A stretch of 38,128 bases of DNA from Candidatus Bathyarchaeota archaeon (GTDB taxonomy: Archaea > Thermoproteota > Bathyarchaeia > 40CM-2-53-6): positions 1-38,128 of the forward strand of contig VBBH01000194.1 of assembly GCA_005888695.1 (NCBI GenBank), written 5' to 3'. Shown one piece after another: positions 16,713 through 25,103 of the stretch. The position numbers and the translations under genes are program-made. Within the stretch, counting starts at the first letter, position 1. Each line of letters begins with the position of its first letter. The notes under the pieces were generated by a model. The model worked only from the letters and a program-made list of their open reading frames with translations, was not told the origin of the DNA and made no database searches.

Positions 16713-19700
16713 TCAGAGTGCCTCGATTATTTCCTTCCTCACCAGCTCCCTAACTGAGGGATTATGGTAGGCCACGCGTACCTTGGTGACCGCCCCGCCT
16801 CTTCCTCTTTCCTCGGGAAAGATCCGCCTCTCCAAGAGGCCCCTCCGGTCTAATTCGGCAAGAACCGCACCGTCTCTCCCATCTCTTCCGTAGAATGCTG
16901 ACCTCGGAATACTCAATTCTCTTACCAGGTCCATCAAACTCCTCCAACCCGCCTTCTCCGCATACAAGCCTTTGGAGACATAATCTCTCAAGAACTCCCT
17001 CGCCAGCAGTTCAATCACCTGCTTTCCTCTCGGAGTCTCAAACCAATCCTTTGGAGCCTCGAAGCCGCGGCCCTCCAGCTTCTGGAGTGCATTCGCCTGT
17101 GCTTTTCCAGGCAGCTCCTCTTCTTCTACTACGAGTGCGGCTGGCTCGAATTCCGAGAATCCCCGGTTGCCCCTGTCATCAGCGATTACGACTCTTGGAT
17201 GCAGTTCAAAGATTCCTTTGCGTCCACAGGCAAGCGTGATCTTTACTGTGTAACTCTTCAAAGAGTCCAGCTTCTTCCCGTTCAGGTCCAGCCAGTCCCG
17301 ATCGTCGCGCTGGGATAGTTGCTGATGTGAGACCTGTAGACCTCGCGGCGCGATCTCATCCAGACCGATCAGGACGGCGGAGACCTTGCCAACGTTGGTC
17401 ATCTCAAGCTCGGCCGTCGTGGTAGAGCCTACATTCAGAATTGTATCAGCTACCTTTACCCTCCCAATGATGTTAGGGGTGGGACGTCGTTCCAGGCCGA
17501 GGGGTTGGTCCCGTAGTAGGGACGCCGGTGCGGGTCCCTGAAAGACAATCCTGTTCTCTCCCAACGCCGTCATGGGCGAAAGCAAGTCTCTACCTTCTCT
17601 TGCACGGGTCAACAGCTTCTTGGCTTCGGATTCTTCCCTTGCAAAGCCTGCTTTTGCATAGAGTGCGCGGGCAGTGTCTAGGTGTTTCTCTGCGAATTGG
17701 TATAACTCAGCTTTCTTGTCTGTGCTTCTTTCCGCCTCGGCCATGTACATTAGAGAGTCAAAGAACTTCTGCGTGGCACGTGTCCAGTCGCTAGCTTTCT
17801 TGAGACCTGCCTCCTCGTAATAGTCGCCTGCTGTCTCGAGATGATTCTTGATCGTTCCATAGATTGCTGCTTCTCTAGTTTGCCGAAATTTTGTGCCTAA
17901 TCCCATGGCTTTGCAGATGGAGGAATTGGCTAGAGCCAAGTTGCGTTGCGTTCGTTCAGCGGAGATGTTTCCCGCCTCGGTGAATAGACTTGCCGCGTTA
18001 TCGTATAGTTCTGGTGACGATGATATTTCGGCCTCTTTCATTTTCGCCCATGCGTCGCAAAACAATGCCAGGCTCTCCATTTCCTTGCTTGATGTGACGT
18101 TCTCGGCATGTGATGCTACATTTCTGAACAATCTTGATGCTTCAAGATACTTCATTCGGCTAGCGTTCTTCTCTTCTCTCTGGTCAAGCAGCTTTGCCTC
18201 CTCCAAAACTGCTTTGGCAAGGGAATATTCTTCTCGTCCTCTTGTAACCTTCAACCAATCATCCAGTTCTTTGCTTTCTCCGTTGTCTCCGGTGTCCACG
18301 ATCCTCTTTGTCAGCCTCTCCGCGGCTTCATGGAATGATTGGGTTGCGTGGATGGAGGATGCCTGCGATTCTTGAAATTCTTCAGCCCGAGATTGAGCTT
18401 CCGCTTTCTCAAGGAGAGCACAACCGAGATAGTGTGATGAGAGGTGGCTCCAAGCGCTCGTTCCTTGGAGAGTGACTACAGCCTTTTCATAGTCCTGCGC
18501 AGCATCAAGATATCGTTCCTCGTCATGATGACGTCTTGCGTTCTCTATCGAGGCCCAAGCGTCCATGTAACTTGCAGAGTCTAGGTAAATCCCTTCCAGT
18601 TGCGGGTTCTTCTCGGCTGCGGTCTTGTAATTGTCCGATGCTTGTGAGAAATAGCGGCTGGCCTTTGTATGATCGTTCAACAGGTCGTAGAGGTGAGCTG
18701 CCTTCCAGTAACTCTCCGCGATACGGCTTGACATAGCCAATTTCTGGAAGTACCCGATGGACGCATCGAAGGCATCGGCTCCCTTCTGCAGCGTCTCGCT
18801 TTTTTCGTTTTCACGATATTGTCGTTCTAGTAGTTCTCCGAGTTCGTACCTTCGACGGCCCAAGCTCGCCAAGTCCGGAAGATTTGGAGACTTTGTTGAT
18901 TCCACGTATCTAGTGCAAAGCGCCAACCCCTCCTGCTTGTTGACAATCGCGTCCTTGAGCAATCTCTGCCTAGCGCCTTTGTCGGCCAGATCTGAGAGCT
19001 GTGATTCCAAATCGGCGAGATAGTTTCGCATGGTGCCACGTTCCCACAACTTGGAGGGTGCTGTGGCATCCGTGATTGCCAGGGATGCCTGCCGTTGTTT
19101 GAGGGCCGTCTCCAGAAGTTCCTTCTTCCGCATGACGCTATGCTCTATGTCAGCCCTCGCCGCCAGTGCCTTCGCGTAGGCATGATGCGCGAGCAAGATT
19201 GCGCCGATGAACCCAGAGGCCTCGGCCAGCTTCAACCCGTGAGGGCCCGCTTCGACGGCGCGGTCGAGTAATAGTCGTTTCTTTGCCGCATCAAATTCCC
19301 ATGTAGCTAAGCCCCAATTGTACTCGCACACAGGAGAAGTGATCCAGAACGCGTCGGCTCTTGGGCTCTGGAAGTCTATCGTGGAATATCTAGATCTGGC
19401 CATTTCTGCATGTTGCAGGGCCGTGTCGGCCATTCTCTTCTTTTCCGCAGGGTCTTCTACGGCAAACGCGTGAAAGAAGGAGACGCCGGCGAGCCAGTCA
19501 TTTACAATTCCGATGAGAAAGTTGTCTGCAGTGGGCTCAGCGTAAGCAAGAGTCTTCTTCAGATTTGATAATACTGTGGCGATCTCCCAGTCGGTGAATT
19601 GGATTCCTTCAACCGGGACGAAGCTAGTCAATTCCAGGAGGGCAGTCTCTTCCGAGATTCCTTGGGCTTGCTTCCAGTAATCCCTAGCTTGGCGAAAATA

Positions 19701-20375
19701 TCTTTCGCCCGTCTCATCATCTGTGAATAGCGTCGCGAGTGCGCTGAGGAATGCGGCGGCTTTTATGTAGGCTCTTGCAAGATCGGCCGAGTTTCCTATC
19801 TTTGCCAGGAAGCCTACTGTCTTCTCCGCTAGCTCATGGGCCTTCCGAAGCGTTGCTTCTCTGATGCGTGCATCGGGCTCCATTGCGACTAGGAGCCCGG
19901 CGTTTTGGCTAAGCTGATTGTACGTTACGCCATATTCTCTGGCCTCTGAACTATCCTCTAGGCTTTGTAACGCAAGAGTTGCTAGAGTCCATGATTCGTC
20001 TAGGTGCTTCTTGCGTTCTTCTGGGTCGATAGCGAGCCAATACTTCAGATGCGAGAGCATAGCTTCGCAACGCAAAGCTTGTCCCTTGAAACCCAAGGTC
20101 GTGTAGGATATCTGGGCCCGACGATATCTTTCAACGGCTCTCTGGACATTATCCCGAAAAATGTCTTGATTTGAGGCTTGCAAGCCCCATTTGAACATGG
20201 CGTAGGCCGAGGACTCTAGAATTCTAGCTCGCTCAATCGAGCATTCGTCAACAGAGGAATGCAGAAAGTTGTCGTAAGTTTCTAGTGCTTGCTTCCAATC
20301 ATACCGTCCCGCATGCTCCTCAGCTCCTGCCAAAACTGTTTCTAGATTTGCGGGCGCTGTCAATGCTAAAGGCAC
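16713..20375 (-). CDS. Giant TPR protein with Ig-like and C-terminal winged-helix domains
   Basis: 1220 residues, GTG start, no signal peptide, so cytoplasmic. Residues about 15-935 are a continuous alpha-solenoid of TPR-like helix pairs: A-x-x-Y-E/D-K/N-A patterns such as YLDAAQDYEKAVVTL, YFSQASDNYKTAAEKNPQ and SRMKYLEASRLFRNVA. Residues about 968-1082 form a beta-sandwich resembling CARDB or Ig-like folds (LNVGSTTTAELEMTNVGKVS). Residues about 1115-1205 look like a winged-helix DNA-binding domain (LMDLVRELSIPRSAFYGRDG for the recognition part, DGAVLAELDRRGLLERRIF for the third helix and wing). TPR plus wHTH architectures in archaea are generally sensors or regulators. No ATPase (Walker) motif is present, unlike STAND proteins. 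It precedes the NosD-type gene by 9 bp, probably as its operon partner. Confidence 0.8.
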   Translation of the reverse strand: MPLALTAPANLETVLAGAEEHAGRYDWKQALETYDNFLHSSVDECSIERARILESSAYAMFKWGLQASNQDIFRDNVQRAVERYRRAQISYTTLGFKGQALRCEAMLSHLKYWLAIDPEERKKHLDESWTLATLALQSLEDSSEAREYGVTYNQLSQNAGLLVAMEPDARIREATLRKAHELAEKTVGFLAKIGNSADLARAYIKAAAFLSALATLFTDDETGERYFRQARDYWKQAQGISEETALLELTSFVPVEGIQFTDWEIATVLSNLKKTLAYAEPTADNFLIGIVNDWLAGVSFFHAFAVEDPAEKKRMADTALQHAEMARSRYSTIDFQSPRADAFWITSPVCEYNWGLATWEFDAAKKRLLLDRAVEAGPHGLKLAEASGFIGAILLAHHAYAKALAARADIEHSVMRKKELLETALKQRQASLAITDATAPSKLWERGTMRNYLADLESQLSDLADKGARQRLLKDAIVNKQEGLALCTRYVESTKSPNLPDLASLGRRRYELGELLERQYRENEKSETLQKGADAFDASIGYFQKLAMSSRIAESYWKAAHLYDLLNDHTKASRYFSQASDNYKTAAEKNPQLEGIYLDSASYMDAWASIENARRHHDEERYLDAAQDYEKAVVTLQGTSAWSHLSSHYLGCALLEKAEAQSRAEEFQESQASSIHATQSFHEAAERLTKRIVDTGDNGESKELDDWLKVTRGREEYSLAKAVLEEAKLLDQREEKNASRMKYLEASRLFRNVASHAENVTSSKEMESLALFCDAWAKMKEAEISSSPELYDNAASLFTEAGNISAERTQRNLALANSSICKAMGLGTKFRQTREAAIYGTIKNHLETAGDYYEEAGLKKASDWTRATQKFFDSLMYMAEAERSTDKKAELYQFAEKHLDTARALYAKAGFAREESEAKKLLTRAREGRDLLSPMTALGENRIVFQGPAPASLLRDQPLGLERRPTPNIIGRVKVADTILNVGSTTTAELEMTNVGKVSAVLIGLDEIAPRGLQVSHQQLSQRDDRDWLDLNGKKLDSLKSYTVKITLACGRKGIFELHPRVVIADDRGNRGFSEFEPAALVVEEEELPGKAQANALQKLEGRGFEAPKDWFETPRGKQVIELLAREFLRDYVSKGLYAEKAGWRSLMDLVRELSIPRSAFYGRDGRDGAVLAELDRRGLLERRIFPEERGRGGAVTKVRVAYHNPSVRELVRKEIIEAL

Positions 20376-20743
20376 TATGGTAATGGTGTCTAGATTGTTG
20401 ATGAAGGCACGTTAAGCCTTGCGGACGATCTCTGGTTTGCTCACTCTACGGGAATGGCTATTTGATGAAAAATGACGAAAAAGACCTACCTAGTTTTCTG
20501 CACCTACAACAATACAATCGGAGGTGGAACATGACAAATGCAAGGAGCATTCCGCGCAAGAATGATGGGAGCACTCGTGAGGCTCGGGCTATTACTCATG
20601 CCTGTTGCCTTCGGGCCCTACTCGGCACCTTACCTTGGTCCTAGGTTCGTGATGCTATTGGTCAGCCCGAACCACTAGGCGGTCGCCGCCCTTCGTGGAT
20701 TCGGTCCCCTCTTTTTCCTTTCGATGCGCGGCCTAGCTCATAC

Positions 20744-20800
20744 CATCACTAGGAAACTTGGACATGACAACACTAGTAATGACAGAATTCAACATCTAGA
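20744..20800 (+). repeat. Dispersed ~50-bp repeat, copy 3
   Basis: Contains AGGAAACTTGGACATGACAA, ACTAGTAATGACAGAATTC and ACATCTAG. It keeps the left flank CATCACTAGGAAA seen also in copy 4 (CATCACTTGGAAA), which extends the repeat leftwards. Confidence 0.75.
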
Positions 20801-20992
20801 TGCACGCAAATACAGTACCGCGCGGCAGATACTGGAACATTATGTCTGTCCAGTCTTAGGATCCTGCTTCTATGCACTATGTTTGAGATGTTGTCTCCCA
20901 ACGGGTCGTGTGAAATTCGGCTGCTAGGAGCGGGCTTCTCTACTTACTATTAGTTGAATTGTTCTCGCGATGGAAACTTCTGTCTCGGCATA

Positions 20993-21004
20993 ATATCGCG
21001 ATAT
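20993..21004. promoter_or_regulatory. 12-bp perfect palindrome upstream of a secreted-protein gene
   Basis: ATATCGCGATAT is perfectly self-complementary and lies 114 bp before the start at 21118, in the divergent promoter gap. It could be an operator for a homodimeric regulator. No second copy was seen in the window. Confidence 0.35.
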
Positions 21005-21100
21005 CCATAGTGTTAAATCGGTATCGGGACAAATCGGCAAAACGGCTTCTTGCAAGACACCTTAGCGAATTGCAAGCTGAACGCCATCATCTTAGATTAA

Positions 21101-21108
21101 GGAGGTGA
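21101..21108 (+). promoter_or_regulatory. Strong ribosome binding site
   Basis: GGAGGTGA, nearly a full anti-16S match, ends nine bases before the ATG at 21118. Most genes in this window have no such site, so it stands out and fixes the start of the gene behind it. Confidence 0.75.
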
Positions 21109-21117
21109 AAGATAGAT

Positions 21118-21669
21118 ATGAGAATAGGAAAGAAGTACATTCCACCATTGGTTCTTCTAATGATCTCTCTCGCGGGTACCGCCTATGCCACCACGACACT
21201 GTTTATACAAAAAGGCCCCGCTCTACCGAATCAAGGAGTTGCTGCCCAATGCGACAAACTGACCCCGAGCCAACCAGGAGTTGTCCCTGGCAATAAGGGA
21301 GCGATTCTCTTCGATTGCAGCCCGATTGAATTCGGGACAAATGCTCCAGCGCTCATCGTGTCTGCAACAACCACAATGACAGCAAGCTACACCTTCCCCA
21401 CGGGATACTCAGGGTGCACTCCAAACGTTCCGAACAACGTCTTCGTACCAAATGCCATTTGCGCTATCGCCGCTGCTGGTGACGACGAAAACGGCGTCAA
21501 TCAAACCTGTGGCGGTATCGGAGGGACAGCGGTCGCAATCCCATCAACATCGGCGGTTACGCTGGGTGTTGCCAACTGGTACTATTGCATTGAATATTCT
21601 CAGGGCTCACTTTCTAATGCAATTCCCCCCGGTTTGGGTGCATTCAGCGTGACTTGGTCGACACCGTGA
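21118..21669 (+). CDS. Small secreted protein with cysteine pairs
   Basis: 183 residues starting at ATG 21118, fixed by the ribosome site GGAGGTGA. The N-terminus KKYIPPLVLLMISLAGTAYA is a clean signal peptide with a cleavage site after AYA. The mature part is beta-rich and contains about seven cysteines (AAQCDKL, FDCSPIEF, SGCTPN, AICAIAA, QTCGGIGG, YYCIEYS), suggesting disulfides. No family is recognised. The gene opens a plus-strand group of exported proteins and is followed closely by a small membrane ORF. A structural or binding role at the cell surface is likely, but not shown. Confidence 0.8.
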   Translation: MRIGKKYIPPLVLLMISLAGTAYATTTLFIQKGPALPNQGVAAQCDKLTPSQPGVVPGNKGAILFDCSPIEFGTNAPALIVSATTTMTASYTFPTGYSGCTPNVPNNVFVPNAICAIAAAGDDENGVNQTCGGIGGTAVAIPSTSAVTLGVANWYYCIEYSQGSLSNAIPPGLGAFSVTWSTP

Positions 21670-21690
21670 CATGATCAGGTTGAGCAAAAG

Positions 21691-21834
21691 ATGCCCGAAG
21701 TCTCGATAACCTCCCTTTTTCTCCTCTGTGCCGCAGTCTTCGGTATCGGATTCAGTCTGGGATGGCTCATCCGACTCAGTGGTCTGAGATTGACCATGAA
21801 GAAAGTAGAGAAAACCGGAGATGGTGAGACATGA
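21691..21834 (+). CDS. 47-aa single-helix membrane peptide
   Basis: A short frame (ATG 21691 to TGA) encoding MPEVSITSLFLLCAAVFGIG and a continuing hydrophobic run to WLIRL, then a basic and acidic tail (LTMKKVEKTGDGET). That is a single transmembrane helix with a cytoplasmic-type positively charged end. It lies 21 bp behind the secreted-protein gene, so it may be in the same transcript, and its stop overlaps the next frame by ATGA. The length and the helix make a real small protein plausible; no family is known. Confidence 0.5.
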   Translation: MPEVSITSLFLLCAAVFGIGFSLGWLIRLSGLRLTMKKVEKTGDGET

Positions 21835-22058
21835 ACTGCTCAGGGAACAACGAACATCGCCACGAGGTCAACGAGGACTCGATATCCAATTGCAACTGCA
21901 TAGCATCATCCCACGATAGTCACGCCTCATTCCCCAAGACGCTCGAAAGCAATCTCGCACCCCCATCACTTGGAAAGCTGGACATGACAGCACCGGCAAC
22001 GACAGAGTCCCGCATCAGAGTTGGCTGGAGGACGAACCCCCGGCAGTCTGGTCAGTAG
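21831..22058 (+). CDS. 75-aa His/Asn-rich ORF containing a repeat copy; doubtful
   Basis: Starts at an ATG that overlaps the previous stop as ATGA, a sign of coupling. The first 45 residues are hydrophilic (NNEHRHEVNEDSISNCNCIA), with two cysteines. Residues about 47-62 (GKLDMTAPATTESRI) are simply the translation of copy 4 of the dispersed repeat, so the 3' end is probably not native. No family is recognised. It may be a truncated metal-binding-type peptide or a chance frame. Confidence 0.3.
   Translation: MNCSGNNEHRHEVNEDSISNCNCIASSHDSHASFPKTLESNLAPPSLGKLDMTAPATTESRIRVGWRTNPRQSGQ
21964..22020 (+). repeat. Dispersed ~50-bp repeat, copy 4
   Basis: Contains TGGAAAGCTGGACATGACAG, CACCGGCAACGACAGAGTCC and CGCATCAG. 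The copy closest to consensus in its left half, diverged in its right half. Confidence 0.75.
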
Positions 22059-22147
22059 TCAGATCAGTTCTTCCGACGATTCGTTCAGGAGGTCTTAATA
22101 CTGAAGAGATCGCTTTTTCGATACTAATCTATTTGAGGATGGAACGA

Positions 22148-24799
22148 ATGAGAAATAGCCTCGTCTTACTAACGTCTTTTCTCCTAATTCTAGTTTTCAT
22201 GACGAGAACTCCAAGTGGGGTCGTCCCGGTACATGCGACTGGAACAGGTCCGACCGCCGAGTTCGACTGGACGATGCCCGACAGGTTTGGCTTTGACAAT
22301 AACGGAGACGGAGTCATCGACTATGACTACTCGACAGGTTACATTCATCCAAGCGCTTGGACCGTTAACTTTGACGGATGCTTATCCTCGGCGGGTGGCA
22401 GCCCTATTGTACAGTATAGTTGGGACCTAGCTGGGCTCGCCACTGTAATCGGTACAACATGCCAGATACTACATCCTCAAGCAGTATTCCCCGCACAGGG
22501 AACTTATAGTGTCACATTAACCGTCACCGCCCAAGATGGACAGACAGCATCTGTAACTCACAACGTCGTAATTCGCGACCTGCTCATAGTATCAATTGGC
22601 GACTCACTCGCTGCCGGTGAAGGCGACCCGGATAAGCCTCAACGGTTTGACGATTTTGGCCAAGTAAAGACTGGGCCTGTATGGGAAGATCGCAAGTGCC
22701 ATCGGTCAGCAAACGCAGGTCCGGCTCAAGCGGCCTTAGCGATCGAACGGTCAGACCCCAAGTCATCTGTAACCTTCATCCACCTAGCTTGTTCCGGGGC
22801 AGGGATCCAGCAAGGACTCGTGGACTATTATGAAGGGATTGAGCCCGATAATGTTTTGCTCAGGCCGCAGGTGTTTCAAGCCGCCGAACTCGTTTGTCCG
22901 ACTACGATCGACGCTGCAACTACTGAAACCTGTCCCAGCCCGAGAAATATAGACTATCTCCTAATATCAATCGGCTTGAACGATCTGGGATTCAGCAACA
23001 TCGTGAAAGCATGCGTCGAAATATTCGGTTGCGATACAAGTAATACCGTCAATAACGAGGTGCAGTCGGGTCTGTCTGCGTTAGAAAATGGATATGCCCT
23101 GCTCAATCAGAAACTCTCGGAGAAGCTCAAAGTTTCCCAGACGTTCATTACCGAATATCCGGATCCGACGACGGATGAGCAAGGACAATACTGTACTAAC
23201 ATACTCGGCGGGATATCCTCCGAAGAGGCAGCCTGGGCCTCGCAGAATTTGGTGGCTCCGCTTAATAATGACATCCGACTTGCTGCCCAAAGATACGGCT
23301 GGCATTTTGTTGGCAATGTCGCGTCCAGATTCATAGGCCACGGTTACTGTGCTGGGGATCAGAGGTGGATACGAACCGAGGAGGATTCGAGGAACATTCA
23401 AGGTCCGTTTTGCTGTCCCCAGGATAACACGGGGACATTGCATCCAAACATTTCTGGCCAGGCTGTATATGAGAAACGCCTTGTTCAAGAAATGGATCGG
23501 ATTGTTCTCCCGACCATCACTATCTCACCCTCACCCCCCGTAATTGTTGAAGCAACAAGCAAATTCGGGGCGACCGTGAATTACAGAATCACCGTCGGAG
23601 ACAATATCGGTGGGCCTAATTCTGCAACATGTGACCAGACGACAGGTGCTGTCTTTCCTTTGGGTTACACTTCAGTAAGATGTACCGCCATGGAGGACTA
23701 TGTCACAACAAGCGTCCAGTCCTGGGGAGGATCTTGCGTCTTCACGAGTACTGAGGATGTCAACGGAAATGTGCACACGACAAGAACATGTGACCAAGGG
23801 CTCACGTGTGCGACGGTCAATGGTCAAATTGTTTGTGCTCCAGAAGTGGGCATCAACAACTTCTCTTGTGACGCCCCCTCCAACTTCACAACCAAGACCG
23901 GACAATCTGCTACTAGGATAGACTGCCATGGCCAACAACAAGTTTGCGACCCATCCTGCGACCAAACAACCGTCTCGTTTACAGTCATCGTTCAAGACAC
24001 AACACCTCCCATTGTAGTAACGCCCTCGGACATTACAGTGGAAGCAACCGGGCCGAACGGAGCACAAGTCACGTTCCCCGACGCAACAGCAACTGACTCA
24101 GTCGATGGTCCACTTCCAGCCCCATGTTCTCCCACAACCGGGTCGACTTTTCCGCTCGGCACGACCACCATCACATGCACGGCAAAAGATTCGCACGGCA
24201 ACACCGCGTCTGCAATCTTCCACATTACGGTCAGGGACACGACTCCTCCTGACACAATGATCGTCTCCGCGGTCGACAGCAGCGGCGCCGCTCTCTCCCA
24301 AGGGTCTTTCACTCTTTTCCAACCGACAACCTTCACCCTCGCCGGCACTGACCTAGTTGGCGTAGCAGGCTTCGAATGCAGTCTAGACGCCTCAGCATTC
24401 TCATCATGTCCAAATCCATCCAGTTTCACCGGGCTCTCCTACGCTACTCACACACTCATGGTACGGGCATATGATACTTCAGGGAACAGGGATCCGACGC
24501 CTGCTAGCTTCACGTGGACGATAATCACTACAGGACAAGCGGTACAGATGCTCGGAGGCGACGTGCAAAACATGCCAGTCAGTCAGGGGACCATGTCAAG
24601 CCTGATAGGAACACTCTCCCGCGCCACACGAGTATTGAATGACGGCGACCCAACGAACGACATGGAGGCATGCATCCCACTGCACAATTTCATATCGCTT
24701 GTCACCCTCTACCTGAGCCAAGGCAAACTGACAACCGGCGAAGCCTCTCAACTCTTGCTACTCGCCAACAACATCAGACTCGCAATCGGATGCAAATGA
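22148..24799 (+). CDS. Secreted PKD-SGNH hydrolase-HYR protein
   Basis: About 883 residues if started at ATG 22148, which has GAGG nine bases upstream; upstream TTG 22133 and ATG 22139 are less well placed. A signal peptide (SLVLLTSFLLILVFMTRTPS) ends near VHA. Then comes a PKD-like domain (residues about 30-145; AQGTYSVTLTVTAQDG), an SGNH/GDSL hydrolase domain with block I IVSIGDSLAAGEG (nucleophile Ser near residue 153), block III ISIGLNDLG and block V HPNISGQ supplying the catalytic His, and then HYR-type repeats (TPPIVVTPSDITVEATGPNG, GTTTITCTAKDSHGN) and an Ig-like unit. The last 80 residues are helical and cap the protein. No membrane anchor is visible, so it is probably released or held by partners. 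The likely activity is an esterase or deacylase on surface or environmental glycans. Its substrate is unknown. Confidence 0.85.
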   Translation: MRNSLVLLTSFLLILVFMTRTPSGVVPVHATGTGPTAEFDWTMPDRFGFDNNGDGVIDYDYSTGYIHPSAWTVNFDGCLSSAGGSPIVQYSWDLAGLATVIGTTCQILHPQAVFPAQGTYSVTLTVTAQDGQTASVTHNVVIRDLLIVSIGDSLAAGEGDPDKPQRFDDFGQVKTGPVWEDRKCHRSANAGPAQAALAIERSDPKSSVTFIHLACSGAGIQQGLVDYYEGIEPDNVLLRPQVFQAAELVCPTTIDAATTETCPSPRNIDYLLISIGLNDLGFSNIVKACVEIFGCDTSNTVNNEVQSGLSALENGYALLNQKLSEKLKVSQTFITEYPDPTTDEQGQYCTNILGGISSEEAAWASQNLVAPLNNDIRLAAQRYGWHFVGNVASRFIGHGYCAGDQRWIRTEEDSRNIQGPFCCPQDNTGTLHPNISGQAVYEKRLVQEMDRIVLPTITISPSPPVIVEATSKFGATVNYRITVGDNIGGPNSATCDQTTGAVFPLGYTSVRCTAMEDYVTTSVQSWGGSCVFTSTEDVNGNVHTTRTCDQGLTCATVNGQIVCAPEVGINNFSCDAPSNFTTKTGQSATRIDCHGQQQVCDPSCDQTTVSFTVIVQDTTPPIVVTPSDITVEATGPNGAQVTFPDATATDSVDGPLPAPCSPTTGSTFPLGTTTITCTAKDSHGNTASAIFHITVRDTTPPDTMIVSAVDSSGAALSQGSFTLFQPTTFTLAGTDLVGVAGFECSLDASAFSSCPNPSSFTGLSYATHTLMVRAYDTSGNRDPTPASFTWTIITTGQAVQMLGGDVQNMPVSQGTMSSLIGTLSRATRVLNDGDPTNDMEACIPLHNFISLVTLYLSQGKLTTGEASQLLLLANNIRLAIGCK

Positions 24800-24860
24800 G
24801 CGGAGATGAAAGTAAAACAATAATAATTGCGAGAGAAGAGCTCAACCTTCTCACGACTCG

Positions 24861-24912
24861 TCGAAAGACCCGGGCATGATCAGCTCCGGCAATGACACAA
24901 TTCTTCATCTAG
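24861..24912 (+). repeat. Dispersed ~50-bp repeat, copy 5
   Basis: Contains CATGATCAGCTCCGGCAATG, ACACAATTCTTCATCTAGG. It lies about 60 bp after the SGNH hydrolase gene. Confidence 0.75.
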
Positions 24913-24983
24913 GCGCTGACACGATCTAATTGGTGCAGTCTCCGAAACTGGTCAGACACTTACTGACTGTTTTGGTCCGCCTA

Positions 24984-25015
24984 TTCTTCTTTCTTTCTTT
25001 CTTTCTTCTTTTTCT
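24984..25015 (+). terminator. Pyrimidine-rich TTTC tract, possible terminator
   Basis: A run of TTCT/TTTC units about 30 bp long with only T and C apart from its first bases. Archaeal transcription ends at T-rich tracts, and this one lies between the hydrolase gene and the next gene. It also creates an artificial Phe/Leu-rich stretch in the frame that starts upstream at 24930, which is why I prefer a later start for that gene. A simple-sequence microsatellite is the alternative. Confidence 0.4.
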
Positions 25016-25103
25016 GCCATGCCATGTGAGCGCGCTCACTATAATACCTACCAATACGGCGATTAGACAAGACTTACCTACATACGCAGCGCATTTCACG
25101 TCT

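Larger units (their letters stand above)
20376..21117. other. 740-bp gap with a repeat, palindrome and no firm gene
   Basis: No convincing gene. The gap separates the divergent minus-strand TPR gene and plus-strand secreted-protein gene, so it should hold promoters for both. It contains copy 3 of the dispersed repeat (20744-20800) and a palindrome at 20993-21004. A 46-codon frame at 20538-20678 encodes a hydrophobic peptide (GALVRLGLLLMPVAFG), but it has no ribosome site and overlaps another equally open frame. Confidence 0.5.

Noticed and set aside
20538..20678. Hydrophobic 46-codon frame
   Set aside because: No ribosome site, competes with another equally open frame, no family; mentioned only within the gap entry.
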